Source: a bacterium SCSIO 12741 (GTDB taxonomy: Bacteria > Bacteroidota > Bacteroidia > Flavobacteriales_G > Salibacteraceae). From it: DNA of 64,000 nt. Below are positions 34,119-42,653 of this stretch, one piece after another (the first letter of the stretch is position 1; every line of letters starts with the position of its first letter). Location of the stretch: assembly GCA_024398055.1 (NCBI GenBank), contig CP073749.1:2418594-2482593 (forward strand), written 5' to 3'. Under the pieces are notes generated by a model. The model did not search any database, was not told the DNA's origin, and saw nothing but the letters and a program-made list of their open reading frames with translations. The position numbers were made by a program, and so were the translations under genes.

Positions 34119-34134
34119 TTAATCATGATTAAGT
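34119..34134. promoter_or_regulatory. 16-bp perfect palindrome between Crp and DJ-1 genes
   Basis: CTTAATCATGATTAAG is its own reverse complement. It lies 10 bases after the Crp-family stop and 45 before the DJ-1 start, and T6 follows. It may be an operator for the adjoining regulator; a weak terminator is the alternative. Confidence 0.5.
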
Positions 34135-34179
34135 TTTTTCTCTCGGAAAGAGCAGAGTTTTGCCCAAACTACTCTGACA

Positions 34180-34929
34180 ATGAAAAAATTATTCATGCTC
34201 TGTACAGTTGGTGTGATGCTATCCAGCTGCCATTCGGATGACGCCATAAATAAATCGGAAAAGGAGCAATCTACCCAAATTGAAATGGAGTCCAATAGAC
34301 AATCAAAACACTTTCGGCCCCTCAATGACCACTTGCCCACTATCGGGCTCTTAATGTACGATGGCGTTCTCCAAGGTGAAGTGGTCGCCACATCCGATGT
34401 TTTTGCCAAACTGGACAAAGACGGGAAACAGCTTTTTAATGTTATTACGATTGCCGAATCCCTGGATCCCATTGTGTCGGAAGAAGGAATGACGTTTCTT
34501 CCTGATTATAGCTTTGATAATTGCCCCAAACTAACCGCCCTCTTTGTGCCGAGCGCTTACGACATGCATGCTCAGGTGAACAATCAGAATATCATCGATT
34601 TTATTCGAGTCAAGAATCAGGAAGCTGACCATATGGTTAGTAACTGTGCCGGAGCGCAACTCATTGGGAAGTCGGGAGTGGCCGATGGACATAAGATAGT
34701 CACTTGGATAGGAGGCGGAGAGCAATTGCAAAAAGACTATCCGAAATTGAAGGTGCAGAATGACCGTTTAATATCCTTCGTGGAAGATGGAAAATTTAGC
34801 TCTTCCAATGGAAACTTAGCCAGTTATATTTCCGCCTTAAAACTGCTGGAAAAAATGACCAGCCAGGAACATCGGGAGTTTGTGGAAAGCTATCTCTATA
34901 TTGACCAACTCCAAGATTGGAAGGAGTAG
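34180..34929 (+). CDS. DJ-1/PfpI family lipoprotein
   Basis: Protein of 249 residues with lipobox LSSC and a DJ-1/PfpI domain: IGLLMYDGVLQGEVVATSDVFA, LTALFVPSAYDMHAQ, and the nucleophile elbow VSNCAGAQLIGKSG with the reactive Cys. The family includes isonitrile hydratases, chaperone/glyoxalase proteins and transcription regulators; lipid-anchored forms are unusual. No regulator domain is fused. Context with the Crp-family gene suggests a stress-inducible pair. Confidence 0.82.
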   Translation: MKKLFMLCTVGVMLSSCHSDDAINKSEKEQSTQIEMESNRQSKHFRPLNDHLPTIGLLMYDGVLQGEVVATSDVFAKLDKDGKQLFNVITIAESLDPIVSEEGMTFLPDYSFDNCPKLTALFVPSAYDMHAQVNNQNIIDFIRVKNQEADHMVSNCAGAQLIGKSGVADGHKIVTWIGGGEQLQKDYPKLKVQNDRLISFVEDGKFSSSNGNLASYISALKLLEKMTSQEHREFVESYLYIDQLQDWKE

Positions 34930-34960
34930 AATCTATCTTGCACCTCCTTTAGCGGAAGCG

Positions 34961-35000
34961 GCTTCCGCATTTATTGTTAGTCTATCCGCGTTTTGTGCAA
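34961..35000 (+). promoter_or_regulatory. AraC-type operator before the araC-like gene
   Basis: GCTTCCGCATTTATTGTTAG followed by TCTATCCGCGTTTTGTGCAA contains two half-sites beginning TCCGC at 34964 and 34985, 21 bases apart (two helical turns). Nearly the same 40-base arrangement occurs at 35959-35998 before the SDR gene. Confidence 0.6.
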
Positions 35001-35049
35001 GCCTGAAAGTGCTAACTTGTAGAAGTTTGTAAAGGCAAATCAAACCTCT

Positions 35050-35958
35050 ATGAAATCAGATATTCAACGGGTGACAACCTTAAGCGAAGCCCATCAAAAA
35101 TTGGGTTATCCGAAACCTGTACACCCTTTAATTTCCTGGCTCGATCTCTCCCACTTTGAAGTAACCGAAGATCAGGTTGGTTCCAAAACCGCAGTTGACC
35201 TGTACATGGTATCGGTTAAGGACAAAAGTTGCGGCATTGAATACGGAAGAAATTCTTTTGATTTTGCCGAGGGTGTTCTGGTCTTTTCTGCGCCCGGTCA
35301 GGTTTATACCAACCACAGCCCGGTAAAGAAAGGAGACCTTAACGGATGGTTACTTCATTTCCATCCCGACTTGATTCGAAATACCCACCTCGCTGATATT
35401 ATTGATGAATACTCCTTCTTCAACTACGACGTATACGAAGCGCTTCACCTTTCGGAAGAGGAGGAGCAGGTGATTACGGATTGTGTCGAAAAGATTAAGA
35501 ACGAATACGAGCAACGAATCGATAATCACAGCCAGCGGGTTATCGTATCCAACCTGGAATTGTTGCTTAACTACTCCTTGCGGTTTTACGAACGACAATT
35601 CAATACCCGTACCAGTCAACACAAGGATGTGGTGACTCAATTTGAAAAAGACTTAAAGGCCTATTACAAACAAGGAAACCGGTCGCGACTGGTCACTCCT
35701 TCGATTCAGGAATTTGCCGAAAAAGCGAACCTCTCACAGCACTATTTTAGTGATTTGATCAAAAAGGAAACCGGAAGAGCTCCCAAGGATCACATCAATG
35801 ATTTTTTGATAGAGCGGGCCAAGAACATGTTGCTTGGAACAGAGTTGTCGGTGAGTGAAATTGCTTATGATTTAGGATTTAACTACCCCCATTATTTTAC
35901 CCGGGTTTTTAAGTCCAAAACCGGGCAAACTCCCGTTCAATATCGCTCGATGAATTGA
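35050..35958 (+). CDS. AraC-family transcriptional regulator
   Basis: Protein of 302 residues. An N-terminal cupin-like sensor domain (SFDFAEGVLVFSAPGQVYT, LNGWLLHFHPDLIRNT) precedes the AraC DNA-binding domain with two helix-turn-helix units: FAEKANLSQHYFSDLIKKETG and VSEIAYDLGFNYPHYFTRVFKSKTGQTPVQYR. It probably regulates itself and the SDR gene downstream, because matching paired half-sites lie before both. Confidence 0.9.
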   Translation: MKSDIQRVTTLSEAHQKLGYPKPVHPLISWLDLSHFEVTEDQVGSKTAVDLYMVSVKDKSCGIEYGRNSFDFAEGVLVFSAPGQVYTNHSPVKKGDLNGWLLHFHPDLIRNTHLADIIDEYSFFNYDVYEALHLSEEEEQVITDCVEKIKNEYEQRIDNHSQRVIVSNLELLLNYSLRFYERQFNTRTSQHKDVVTQFEKDLKAYYKQGNRSRLVTPSIQEFAEKANLSQHYFSDLIKKETGRAPKDHINDFLIERAKNMLLGTELSVSEIAYDLGFNYPHYFTRVFKSKTGQTPVQYRSMN

Positions 35959-35998
35959 GCTTCTGCATTTTGTGTTAGTCCTTCTGCGAAATGTGAAT
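35959..35998 (+). promoter_or_regulatory. AraC-type operator before the SDR gene
   Basis: GCTTCTGCATTTTGTGTTAG then TCCTTCTGCGAAATGTGAAT matches the site at 34961-35000 at most positions. Half-sites TTCTGC start at 35961 and 35982, again 21 bases apart. Confidence 0.6.
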
Positions 35999-36057
35999 GG
36001 CGAAGGGGCGGCAACTTCCGAATTTTGAATGGCTTATTTACCTAACAAAACAAGAAC

Positions 36058-37035
36058 ATGACAATTCAATTAGAAACCCAACACCTGGATTCTGTGCTGG
36101 AAAAGCATGGCCAGGATATGACCGGAAAAGTGGTGGCCATTACCGGAACCACCAGTGGCACAGGATATATCTGTGCTCGTGAAGTGGCTAAAAAAGGAGC
36201 AGCCATCATTTTACTTAACCGCCCAAGCCAACGATCGGCGGAAGCTTTGGCCAAATTGCAAGAAGAAGTACCCAAGGGAAAATTCGAGGCCGTGGATTGC
36301 GACCTTCAAAATTTTGCCAGCGTACAAGAGGCCATGGATGCCATTCGCTCGAAGTACGATAAGATCGATGCCTTGGTTAACAATGCTGGGGTGATGGCCT
36401 TAAATGATCAAGCGACTGGAGACGGATACGACGTTCAAATTCAAACCAACGTTTTGTCTCACTTTTTGATTACCAAAGAGCTTTTTCCTTTACTCAAAGC
36501 TGGTAATGGTGGACGTATTATCAATCACTCTTCCATGGCCCGATTGGGAGGCCCGTTAGAAATGAAATACTTTGAAAAAAATGGAGGCAACTTAGGGGGT
36601 GATGGAACAGATGAGGAAAACAACAATTTCCAGGGTCCGAGATGGGAACGTTATCACCAAACCAAGTTGGCCAATGCTGTATTTACTTACGGATTGAAGC
36701 AGAAGTTGGAAGAGGCTGGTTCGGATCAGGTTCGCGTTCTGCTTGCCCATCCCGGGTTTGCCATTACCAATTTGCAGTTGACTACGGCTGAGAATGGTGG
36801 AATGGAAATGCGTTCCGAATTCAAAGACATGGCTCAATCGGCGGAAGATGGTGCAACTGGAATCATAAGAGCTACCTTGGATCCGGAGGCTCAATCAGGA
36901 GACTTTTTTGGGCCAGAGTCTGGGTGGAAAGGATTTCCTGTGCATTTGGAACCCGAAGATTTTTTGTCCAGCGAAGACAACATTCAGGTCCTCTGGGAAG
37001 GAAGTGAGAAAGCAGTGGGAACCTTTGCTTTTTAA
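36058..37035 (+). CDS. Short-chain dehydrogenase/reductase
   Basis: Protein of 325 residues. NAD(P)-binding TGTTSGTGYICAREVAKKGA (TGxxxGxG type), DCDLQNFASV, NNAGVM, INHSSMAR with the catalytic Ser, and YHQTKLAN with Tyr and Lys. The extra length over classical SDRs (about 250) and the insert between Ser and Tyr (GGNLGGDGTDEENNN) fit the retinol-dehydrogenase/WWOX-like group. The substrate is unknown. It follows the AraC regulator by 99 bases with a shared operator motif. Confidence 0.88.
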   Translation: MTIQLETQHLDSVLEKHGQDMTGKVVAITGTTSGTGYICAREVAKKGAAIILLNRPSQRSAEALAKLQEEVPKGKFEAVDCDLQNFASVQEAMDAIRSKYDKIDALVNNAGVMALNDQATGDGYDVQIQTNVLSHFLITKELFPLLKAGNGGRIINHSSMARLGGPLEMKYFEKNGGNLGGDGTDEENNNFQGPRWERYHQTKLANAVFTYGLKQKLEEAGSDQVRVLLAHPGFAITNLQLTTAENGGMEMRSEFKDMAQSAEDGATGIIRATLDPEAQSGDFFGPESGWKGFPVHLEPEDFLSSEDNIQVLWEGSEKAVGTFAF

Positions 37036-37075
37036 GGAGCTTCGAAAGCGTTTAAATAGATTCTGAAAAGAGTAG

Positions 37076-37104
37076 AGCCTGGTTGAAAAATCGGGCTTTT
37101 TTTT
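37076..37104 (+). terminator. Rho-independent terminator
   Basis: AGCCTG pairs with CGGGCT (one T-G pair) across a 10-nt loop, followed by T8. Confidence 0.7.
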
Positions 37105-37183
37105 GACCCCGTTTTAGCGATTGGAGACTACCTTTACCAGCACCTAACCTGGTGAAAAAAGTGAGCCGGAAAAGAATGCTGTT

Positions 37184-37807
37184 ATGAAGAAGATTGAGCC
37201 CTTTAAATCCCGAGAAGAAGCCCTGGAAGTTTTAGACAACGGAGGTCGATTTTACAACCTGTGGACCCAAGCCCACGATGGAGTCATTACGCCAGCTGAA
37301 TTGGGAAAGGCCAGTGGCATTTTTCAGGATAAGCAACAGATGATGTTGTTTTTGGACATGTCGCTTGCTCAACTATCAGTTGAGGATAAAGAAGCTATTC
37401 TATCCAGTTTGGATGAATCACTCCAGCAGACTTACACCAAGTTTGCCGTTCATGATTTGAATGCCGAGAATTCTGCCGATGAGGTCGAACTCTCTTCCCT
37501 GGCAAAGATTAACGGAGTGCCTCAAATGGTAGATTCCAAATCCATGTTTGAAGGATTTATGATGTTTCCTATAATCACTGGGGATGTTACTACTTTTTCC
37601 CTCATTCCGATGTTGGACGAATACCAGGTTTACAACGTGGAGCTTGAAGGCTCCTACGAAGTGATGGTTGCTCATTCCAAGGGCACTGATACTCTGCCTA
37701 AAGGCCCTATTACGGTGGGAGGAATCCTCAAAGAATGGTTCGATGGTGATCAGGAAGGAGCCGGTTATTTTCTCGAGATTATCTATTACCTCGATCCCAA
37801 AGCGTAG
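37184..37807 (+). CDS. Hypothetical cytosolic protein
   Basis: Protein of 207 residues with no signal peptide or membrane segment. It is acidic, with an N-terminal helical half (SREEALEVLDNGGRFYNLWTQAHDGVITPAELGKASGIF resembles a helix-loop-helix) and a beta-rich C-terminal half (MFPIITGDVTTFSLIPMLDEYQVYNVELEG). I do not recognise the family. It lies between two SDR genes in the same direction but has its own upstream spacing. Confidence 0.6.
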   Translation: MKKIEPFKSREEALEVLDNGGRFYNLWTQAHDGVITPAELGKASGIFQDKQQMMLFLDMSLAQLSVEDKEAILSSLDESLQQTYTKFAVHDLNAENSADEVELSSLAKINGVPQMVDSKSMFEGFMMFPIITGDVTTFSLIPMLDEYQVYNVELEGSYEVMVAHSKGTDTLPKGPITVGGILKEWFDGDQEGAGYFLEIIYYLDPKA

Positions 37808-37971
37808 GGTAAAAAATCTTTCAAAAAAAATTCGGGGTCCAATGTTTCTGGTCTTCAGAGCGCTGCGCGTATTTGCTCATTTTGCTCCCCTTTTTTTGCG
37901 GCTAAATTCAGGTCGATTTCTTTTTCTGAGACCTAAAATGTATTAATCTTGAGGCCAAATCAAGGGAGACA

Positions 37972-38733
37972 GTGAACAGGATAGCAATCGTTACTGGAGC
38001 CAGCCGAACTAAGGGAATGGGGAGAACAATTTGTCTGGAATTAGCCAGGCAAGGATTTGATATTTTCTTCACGTATTGGCGGGAATACGACGATCAAATG
38101 CCCTGGGGTGTTGAAGAAAATGAACCCGAAATCATTCAGCAGGAAATCTGTGATCTCGGCGTCCGCTGTGAAAAACTTGAGCTGGACTTAACCGATGATG
38201 TGGCCATCGATGTGCTATACCGAAGTGTCCAGCAAAAGATGGGAACTCCTTCCGTTTTGATCAATAACGCGACTTACAGTACGCCCACTTCCATTGAGAA
38301 TATTAACGCCTTGGAAATGGACAATCATTACAAGCTGAATGTGAAAGCAACCTCCTTGTTGATTGTAGAGTTTATCAAACGGTTTGAGTTTGAAAATGGG
38401 GGACGTATCGTAAACCTTACATCGGGGCAATCGTTGGGAAAAATGCCCAATGAAATTGCCTACGCGATGACCAAGAGCGCCATTGAAACCCTCACTCAAA
38501 CCCTTTCGAGCGAGATTGCCGCTAAGGGAATCACCATCAATGCAGTTAATCCTGGACCCAATGACACCGGGTGGATGGACGATGACCTCAGAGAAGAAAT
38601 TAAAGAACGCTTCCCGACTGGAAGAATTGGAACGCCCAAAGACACAGCTAACCTAATCGGCTTTTTGGTAAGCGAAGAAGGAGAGTGGATTACTGGCCAA
38701 GTAATTCATTCGGAAGGCGGCTTTAGAAGATAA
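37972..38733 (+). CDS. Short-chain dehydrogenase/reductase (FabG-like)
   Basis: Protein of 253 residues from a GTG start. Classical SDR motifs are present: IVTGASRTKGMGRTICLELA (TGxxxGxG with an insert), LELDLTD, INNATYS (in place of NNAG), VNLTSGQSLG with the Ser, AYAMTKSAIE with Tyr and Lys, and INAVNPGPNDTGWM. The length is typical. It is most like 3-oxoacyl-ACP-reductase-type enzymes such as the YmdF/BacC-like group, but the substrate is unknown. Confidence 0.88.
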   Translation: MNRIAIVTGASRTKGMGRTICLELARQGFDIFFTYWREYDDQMPWGVEENEPEIIQQEICDLGVRCEKLELDLTDDVAIDVLYRSVQQKMGTPSVLINNATYSTPTSIENINALEMDNHYKLNVKATSLLIVEFIKRFEFENGGRIVNLTSGQSLGKMPNEIAYAMTKSAIETLTQTLSSEIAAKGITINAVNPGPNDTGWMDDDLREEIKERFPTGRIGTPKDTANLIGFLVSEEGEWITGQVIHSEGGFRR

Positions 38734-38805
38734 AGGGGGGGCAATTCCTTTTCCAGAACGACCGTACCCTCTATCCAAAGCCTTAGTTTTTGCTATTTAC
38801 CGCGA

Positions 38806-39549
38806 TTAGTAATTCAAAGTGAAATCCATTTTGCAACTTAGTTTGCGTCCAATGGAATAGTAGTTTGTGCCCAGGGGCTGCTTATCCGTAAAAAAGCCTT
38901 CGGCCAAATGGAATGCATCAACCATTGAATCTGCGGCACCCACATTCTTTTGCCATACTTGCATTTGATACTTGTTCAGTGGCATGGGGTAGAGCAAAGG
39001 CGATGTTAGGTTAATGGAGAAATTAATATCCGTTCCAGCGGCGCAGTCACTAACCACAGCGGAGGTGTATAGATCCGTCGTATTGTCCAGTTGAACTATT
39101 TTCAGGTAAACGTCAGGTTTGGTAGTGTTCCAATCAACACTATCGGATTTGGCCTTGAGCACGACTTGGGTAATGGCCAGGGAAGTTGGTGCTTTTTGCT
39201 TAATGGTCAAACCTACTAAAGCCGTTCTTGAAACTCCGTCTTTACTGGTGCCTCTGAGCGTGACAGTTCTGCTTCCGGCTGTTGTGTAAACCTGCTTAGG
39301 ATTGGCTTCTGACGATGATTTTACATCTCCAGAACTGTCCGGTACTCCAAAATCCCAGAGGTAGGTAACCACATCTGTGCAGTTGTTTAAAAATTGAATC
39401 GTGTCTCCTGTGTAGTAGGTTGTTTCCATGGATTTGATTCCAACGGTAGGTTCAATCGGTTCTGGATCATCCTCTTTTTTACAACTGGCAACAGTCATTA
39501 ATAGAGCAAGGGCAAAAAGGGTTAAACGTGAAAAGTCAAGTGTATTCAT
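38806..39549 (-). CDS. PKD-domain lipoprotein (paralogue 1)
   Basis: Protein of 247 residues. A signal peptide ends VASC (lipobox), then one PKD domain (about 35-125) with the diagnostic VVTYLWDFGVPDSSGD and YTTAGSRTVTLRGTSKDG. A C-terminal beta domain (DSVDWNTTKPDVYLKIVQL, YPMPLNKYQMQVWQKNVGAADSMVDAF) has no recognised name. PKD domains mediate carbohydrate or protein contacts at the cell surface. A tandem paralogue lies at 39978-40718. Confidence 0.82.
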   Translation of the reverse strand: MNTLDFSRLTLFALALLMTVASCKKEDDPEPIEPTVGIKSMETTYYTGDTIQFLNNCTDVVTYLWDFGVPDSSGDVKSSSEANPKQVYTTAGSRTVTLRGTSKDGVSRTALVGLTIKQKAPTSLAITQVVLKAKSDSVDWNTTKPDVYLKIVQLDNTTDLYTSAVVSDCAAGTDINFSINLTSPLLYPMPLNKYQMQVWQKNVGAADSMVDAFHLAEGFFTDKQPLGTNYYSIGRKLSCKMDFTLNY

Positions 39550-39977
39550 CTTGTTCAGTTATAGCGCCTGCTGTCACACTATTCGCGATGCAAATAATAG
39601 AAATGGAACTTTAATAGTTAACAGTTTGGCAGGGGTTAATTGCATCTATAAGTTTTGCTTAAGCGGGGCCAAATCTACAGTCCACCTCTAATTTTTTTAC
39701 CCGTAGAAATACTGGAAAATACATCTGGCTTGCAAATACCTCAGAGGAGGAATTTAAACGCATTGAAAATCAAGCAGACACCGGTAAATAAATCGTATAT
39801 AAATACCTTTCACCAGCAGCTCAATTCCAGTCTTTGGAAATAGAAGTATTGGATAAATGAACTGTCTATTAAGTGTTTGAGTGGGTTTTGATTGCCTGGG
39901 AACCGTATTTACCCGGGTTTACGTACGTATTTTTAGGGGGTCTCTTTTGGGTAACTTCGGCTCAAGAAGGTTCGATC
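39550..39977. other. Non-coding stretch between paralogues
   Basis: These 428 bases separate the two PKD lipoprotein genes. I see no convincing gene, hairpin or repeat; a promoter for the left gene is expected near 39560-39650. Confidence 0.5.
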
Positions 39978-40718
39978 TTAATAGTTGTAGTTCATCTTGT
40001 AATCGTACTTGGCAGTTACGTGATGTGCTTTAGACGAGTACTGAGTGTTTAAGCGTATTCCAGTGGTAAATTGGATCCCATTGATTTTAAAGGCATCAAT
40101 CATCGAGTCTGGACTTCCAGTTTTACTTTCCCAAACCTCAATCTGGTATTTTTCCGAAGAAAGGGAATAGAGGAAGGGAGGAGCCGATGAGGTGTTGAAA
40201 GAGTATTCCCTGTTCATGATGCAGTCTTTCTTAATTTCCGTTGTATAGAGTACTTTGGCTGTGTCCAGCTGAACCATTTTCAGGTAGATATCAGGAGTCG
40301 TTGTGTTCCAATCTACATGTAGGGGATTTCCAAAAATGACAATCTCCGAAACACTTATCGATACCGGATCCGATTGCTGAACCGAAAACCCGATTTGAAC
40401 CGATTCCGAAATTCCATCCTTGCTCGTTCCTGTGAGCGTTACGATTTTGTGCCCTGGGGTAGTATACATCTGAGTAGGATCTGCCAAAGTAGAAGTCTTT
40501 ACATCCGGCGACCCCGATTCCACACCAAAGTCCCACAAGTAAGTTTCCACATCCTTGCAGTCATTGTAAAACTGGATTACATCACCCGTTTTCACGTTTG
40601 TAGGCACATTTTTAATAGCCACCGTAGGTTCAACATCAGGTTTCTCGCAACCCGTTAATACGAGGATAAAAGCAAGAGCAGAAAGAGTAAAGATTGAAAG
40701 GTGCAATGATGTTTTCAT
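39978..40718 (-). CDS. PKD-domain lipoprotein (paralogue 2)
   Basis: Protein of 246 residues, same plan as its neighbour: lipobox TGC, PKD domain with VETYLWDFGVESGSPD and YTTPGHKIVTLTGTSKDG, and the C-terminal domain with HVDWNTTTPDIYLKMVQLD and LSSEKYQIEVWESKTGSPDSMIDAF. Equivalent motifs are at equivalent positions along the whole length, so the two arose by tandem duplication. The gap of about 430 bases suggests separate promoters. Confidence 0.82.
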   Translation of the reverse strand: MKTSLHLSIFTLSALAFILVLTGCEKPDVEPTVAIKNVPTNVKTGDVIQFYNDCKDVETYLWDFGVESGSPDVKTSTLADPTQMYTTPGHKIVTLTGTSKDGISESVQIGFSVQQSDPVSISVSEIVIFGNPLHVDWNTTTPDIYLKMVQLDTAKVLYTTEIKKDCIMNREYSFNTSSAPPFLYSLSSEKYQIEVWESKTGSPDSMIDAFKINGIQFTTGIRLNTQYSSKAHHVTAKYDYKMNYNY

Positions 40719-40870
40719 CGTTTAGAGTGAGTAGGTTACGAAATTTTAATTGGGCCGCAAAATAGGAAAAAAGGGGATTGGTGGTGAATTGGGTTTGGGA
40801 ATGGTTGGGAGGGTTGGAGGCATAATTTAAAATCAGGATCTCTGAATAGGTTGATTGTTACGGGTGGATG

Positions 40871-40900
40871 GGTTAATTTAGGCTTGAACTAAACTGTGTA
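40871..40900 (+). promoter_or_regulatory. Shared motif GGTTAATTT-N8-ACTAAACT, copy 1
   Basis: GGTTAATTT is followed after 8 bases by ACTAAACTGTGT. The same two blocks with the same 8-base spacing occur at 53805 and 58096. This copy lies 98 bases before the gene at 40999. Confidence 0.5.
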
Positions 40901-40998
40901 CTCCCCTTTGCCAAATTCTTTGAGTAATTGCTTAATTACTTTTGGCATTGCTCAACAACAAGGATTTTAAAGGTCGGAAAGGACAATAAATCATTTAG

Positions 40999-41952
40999 AT
41001 GAGACAAGAAACACTACATTTTCATTTCTTCTCCTTGAAGTTTACCCCCTACAAGCATTTAAGCTCAAATGAAAATAGTAATAGTATACTTAGAGGAGTG
41101 ATTACCTATTTAACAAAGGAATTATTAAATGGAAATGGCCATTTGATTGATAAGAATAGAGGGAATGGCGATGGCTCGAGAGAGTTGTTTTTGACAAGTG
41201 CCGTTTTTATGCACAAAGAAAATCGTATTCGATGCTCAATGGCTCTTCTTAGATCTGGTAGAGCTCCAAAAATTAAACCGGTAAATAAATTTGAATTGGT
41301 TCCAATTGATACTATTGGATCAATAGCAGAAGAAACTCATTTTTTTATTGATTACAGTAGATCGACTGCAGTACTTTGCGTTGAGTTCAATTACCACGGA
41401 CCAAGGATTTCAGACATTGAATTTTATTTTCGAAATGTGGCTCGTGATATGTTGAAATTATCTAAAGCAACGGATGTGGATATGTATATGTCCAATAAAA
41501 TTGATAATACTCTTGCCGAGTTGAAGAATGTCCTGAACATTGATATAAAGATTCAGCCCAGCAAGATTGCCCAAATGGATAAGGATATTGTTGGGAGTTA
41601 TTTTACTGGCATCAACACAATTGGAAATCGATTGAAACCAAAATATATTAAGCTTGAAGCCTTGTTTCAAACACAAGGAAAAGGGATTAGAAGTTCTGAA
41701 TTGAATAAGGATGCAAATTCGATGGTTTTAAGCCTTTTAAAGAAGTTTAAAACTAGACCTTTCAATATTGATTGCTTCAACAATTTTGTCGTCCGTTATG
41801 AGGATAAGGATGGAAATGAAGAAGTGTTTAATCTTCTAAAAGGAAAAGAAACAATAACCTTGGAAGATGTTGATCTTGACGAGCTTACGAAACGTGTTCA
41901 TTGGTATGAATTAATTGAAGAGGGGTTTGACAGGTTTATGAATTCTCTGTAA
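40999..41952 (+). CDS. Hypothetical protein, first of an A+T-rich pair
   Basis: Protein of 317 residues, soluble, with no signal peptide. The N-terminal half is beta-rich (TLHFHFFSLKF, LFLTSAVFMHKENRIRCSMALLR, THFFIDYSRSTAVLCVEFNYHGPRISDIEFYF) and the rest mostly alpha-helical with a charged end. I do not recognise the family. It is visibly A+T-richer than nearby genes and its stop overlaps the start of a small four-TM protein gene (TAATG). A soluble sensor plus small membrane effector is a common layout of phage-defence pairs, so a defence role is possible but unproven. The shared GGTTAATTT-N8-ACTAAACT motif lies upstream. Confidence 0.6.
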   Translation: MRQETLHFHFFSLKFTPYKHLSSNENSNSILRGVITYLTKELLNGNGHLIDKNRGNGDGSRELFLTSAVFMHKENRIRCSMALLRSGRAPKIKPVNKFELVPIDTIGSIAEETHFFIDYSRSTAVLCVEFNYHGPRISDIEFYFRNVARDMLKLSKATDVDMYMSNKIDNTLAELKNVLNIDIKIQPSKIAQMDKDIVGSYFTGINTIGNRLKPKYIKLEALFQTQGKGIRSSELNKDANSMVLSLLKKFKTRPFNIDCFNNFVVRYEDKDGNEEVFNLLKGKETITLEDVDLDELTKRVHWYELIEEGFDRFMNSL

Positions 41953-42446
41953 TGACGATATTGGATTTATACTTTAGACGACCTGTTTTTTGGGATTACT
42001 TGTTTAGTTCAGGAGTAACGGTGTTTGTCTATTTTTTGTACGACAATTGTCTTATCGAACTTATAGATAAGGAAAGATCGATTTCCATGACATCTGATAT
42101 TGCGAGTGTAGGTCTCACCAGTGCAGGTTTCATATTAACGTTATTAACCGTTTTAATAACTTTTAAAAGCGCATCAAGTCTCTCTAAGGATAATTACGAT
42201 GAAGATAATTCATTGTTTCAGTTGTTTTTTGTGTCTGATCTTTATTTTCAGACAATTGGGATATTGAAAAATTGCATTAAATCTTTAATTTTCATCTCAG
42301 TCATTGGGTTTGGTTTGAAGTCGTTTTTACCGTCAAATTATACCCAATATACCTTCTTTTTTAACATTATTGGATTGTGTATTATTGGGTTTACCTTATG
42401 GAGATGTCTTCTTATTTTGACCAAAATTTTGAATTTACAAAAGTGA
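41952..42446 (+). CDS. Small four-TM membrane protein, second of the pair
   Basis: Protein of 164 residues with four hydrophobic segments: LFSSGVTVFVYFLY, ASVGLTSAGFILTLLTVLITF, CIKSLIFISVIGFGL and FFFNIIGLCIIGFTLWRCLLIL, with a short acidic linker (KDNYDEDNSL) between the second and third. Bases 42241-42300 contain 14 G/C of 60, against 24 of 60 at 43141-43200, so the composition differs from the neighbourhood. Its ATG overlaps the stop of the upstream gene. The family is not recognised; by layout it could be a membrane effector controlled by the first protein. Confidence 0.6.
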   Translation: MTILDLYFRRPVFWDYLFSSGVTVFVYFLYDNCLIELIDKERSISMTSDIASVGLTSAGFILTLLTVLITFKSASSLSKDNYDEDNSLFQLFFVSDLYFQTIGILKNCIKSLIFISVIGFGLKSFLPSNYTQYTFFFNIIGLCIIGFTLWRCLLILTKILNLQK

Positions 42447-42653
42447 TTTAACCAACTCGTGTTTAAATGGATTTTACTATAGCAATAAGCCTAAGCCATA
42501 ATTTCGTTACCCCCAATTGTCTCCCAAACAACACTTAAAACCCCCAATGCAAAATACATTGCAGGCCTTGATAAATCAGGGCAACCTCATGGAGTTTCAT
42601 TCTCCTTTTGATTGGAGATGTAACCCATCACGAGCCCCAGTTAAATCGATAAC

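Noticed and set aside
38736-38742. G7 run after an SDR gene as a phase-variation tract
   Set aside because: It lies just after the stop codon at 38733 and affects no reading frame.
41952-42446. Kiwa-type defence membrane protein (KwaA)
   Set aside because: It has four TM segments and a partner of about 315 residues, but gene order is reversed and I see no sequence resemblance I can defend.
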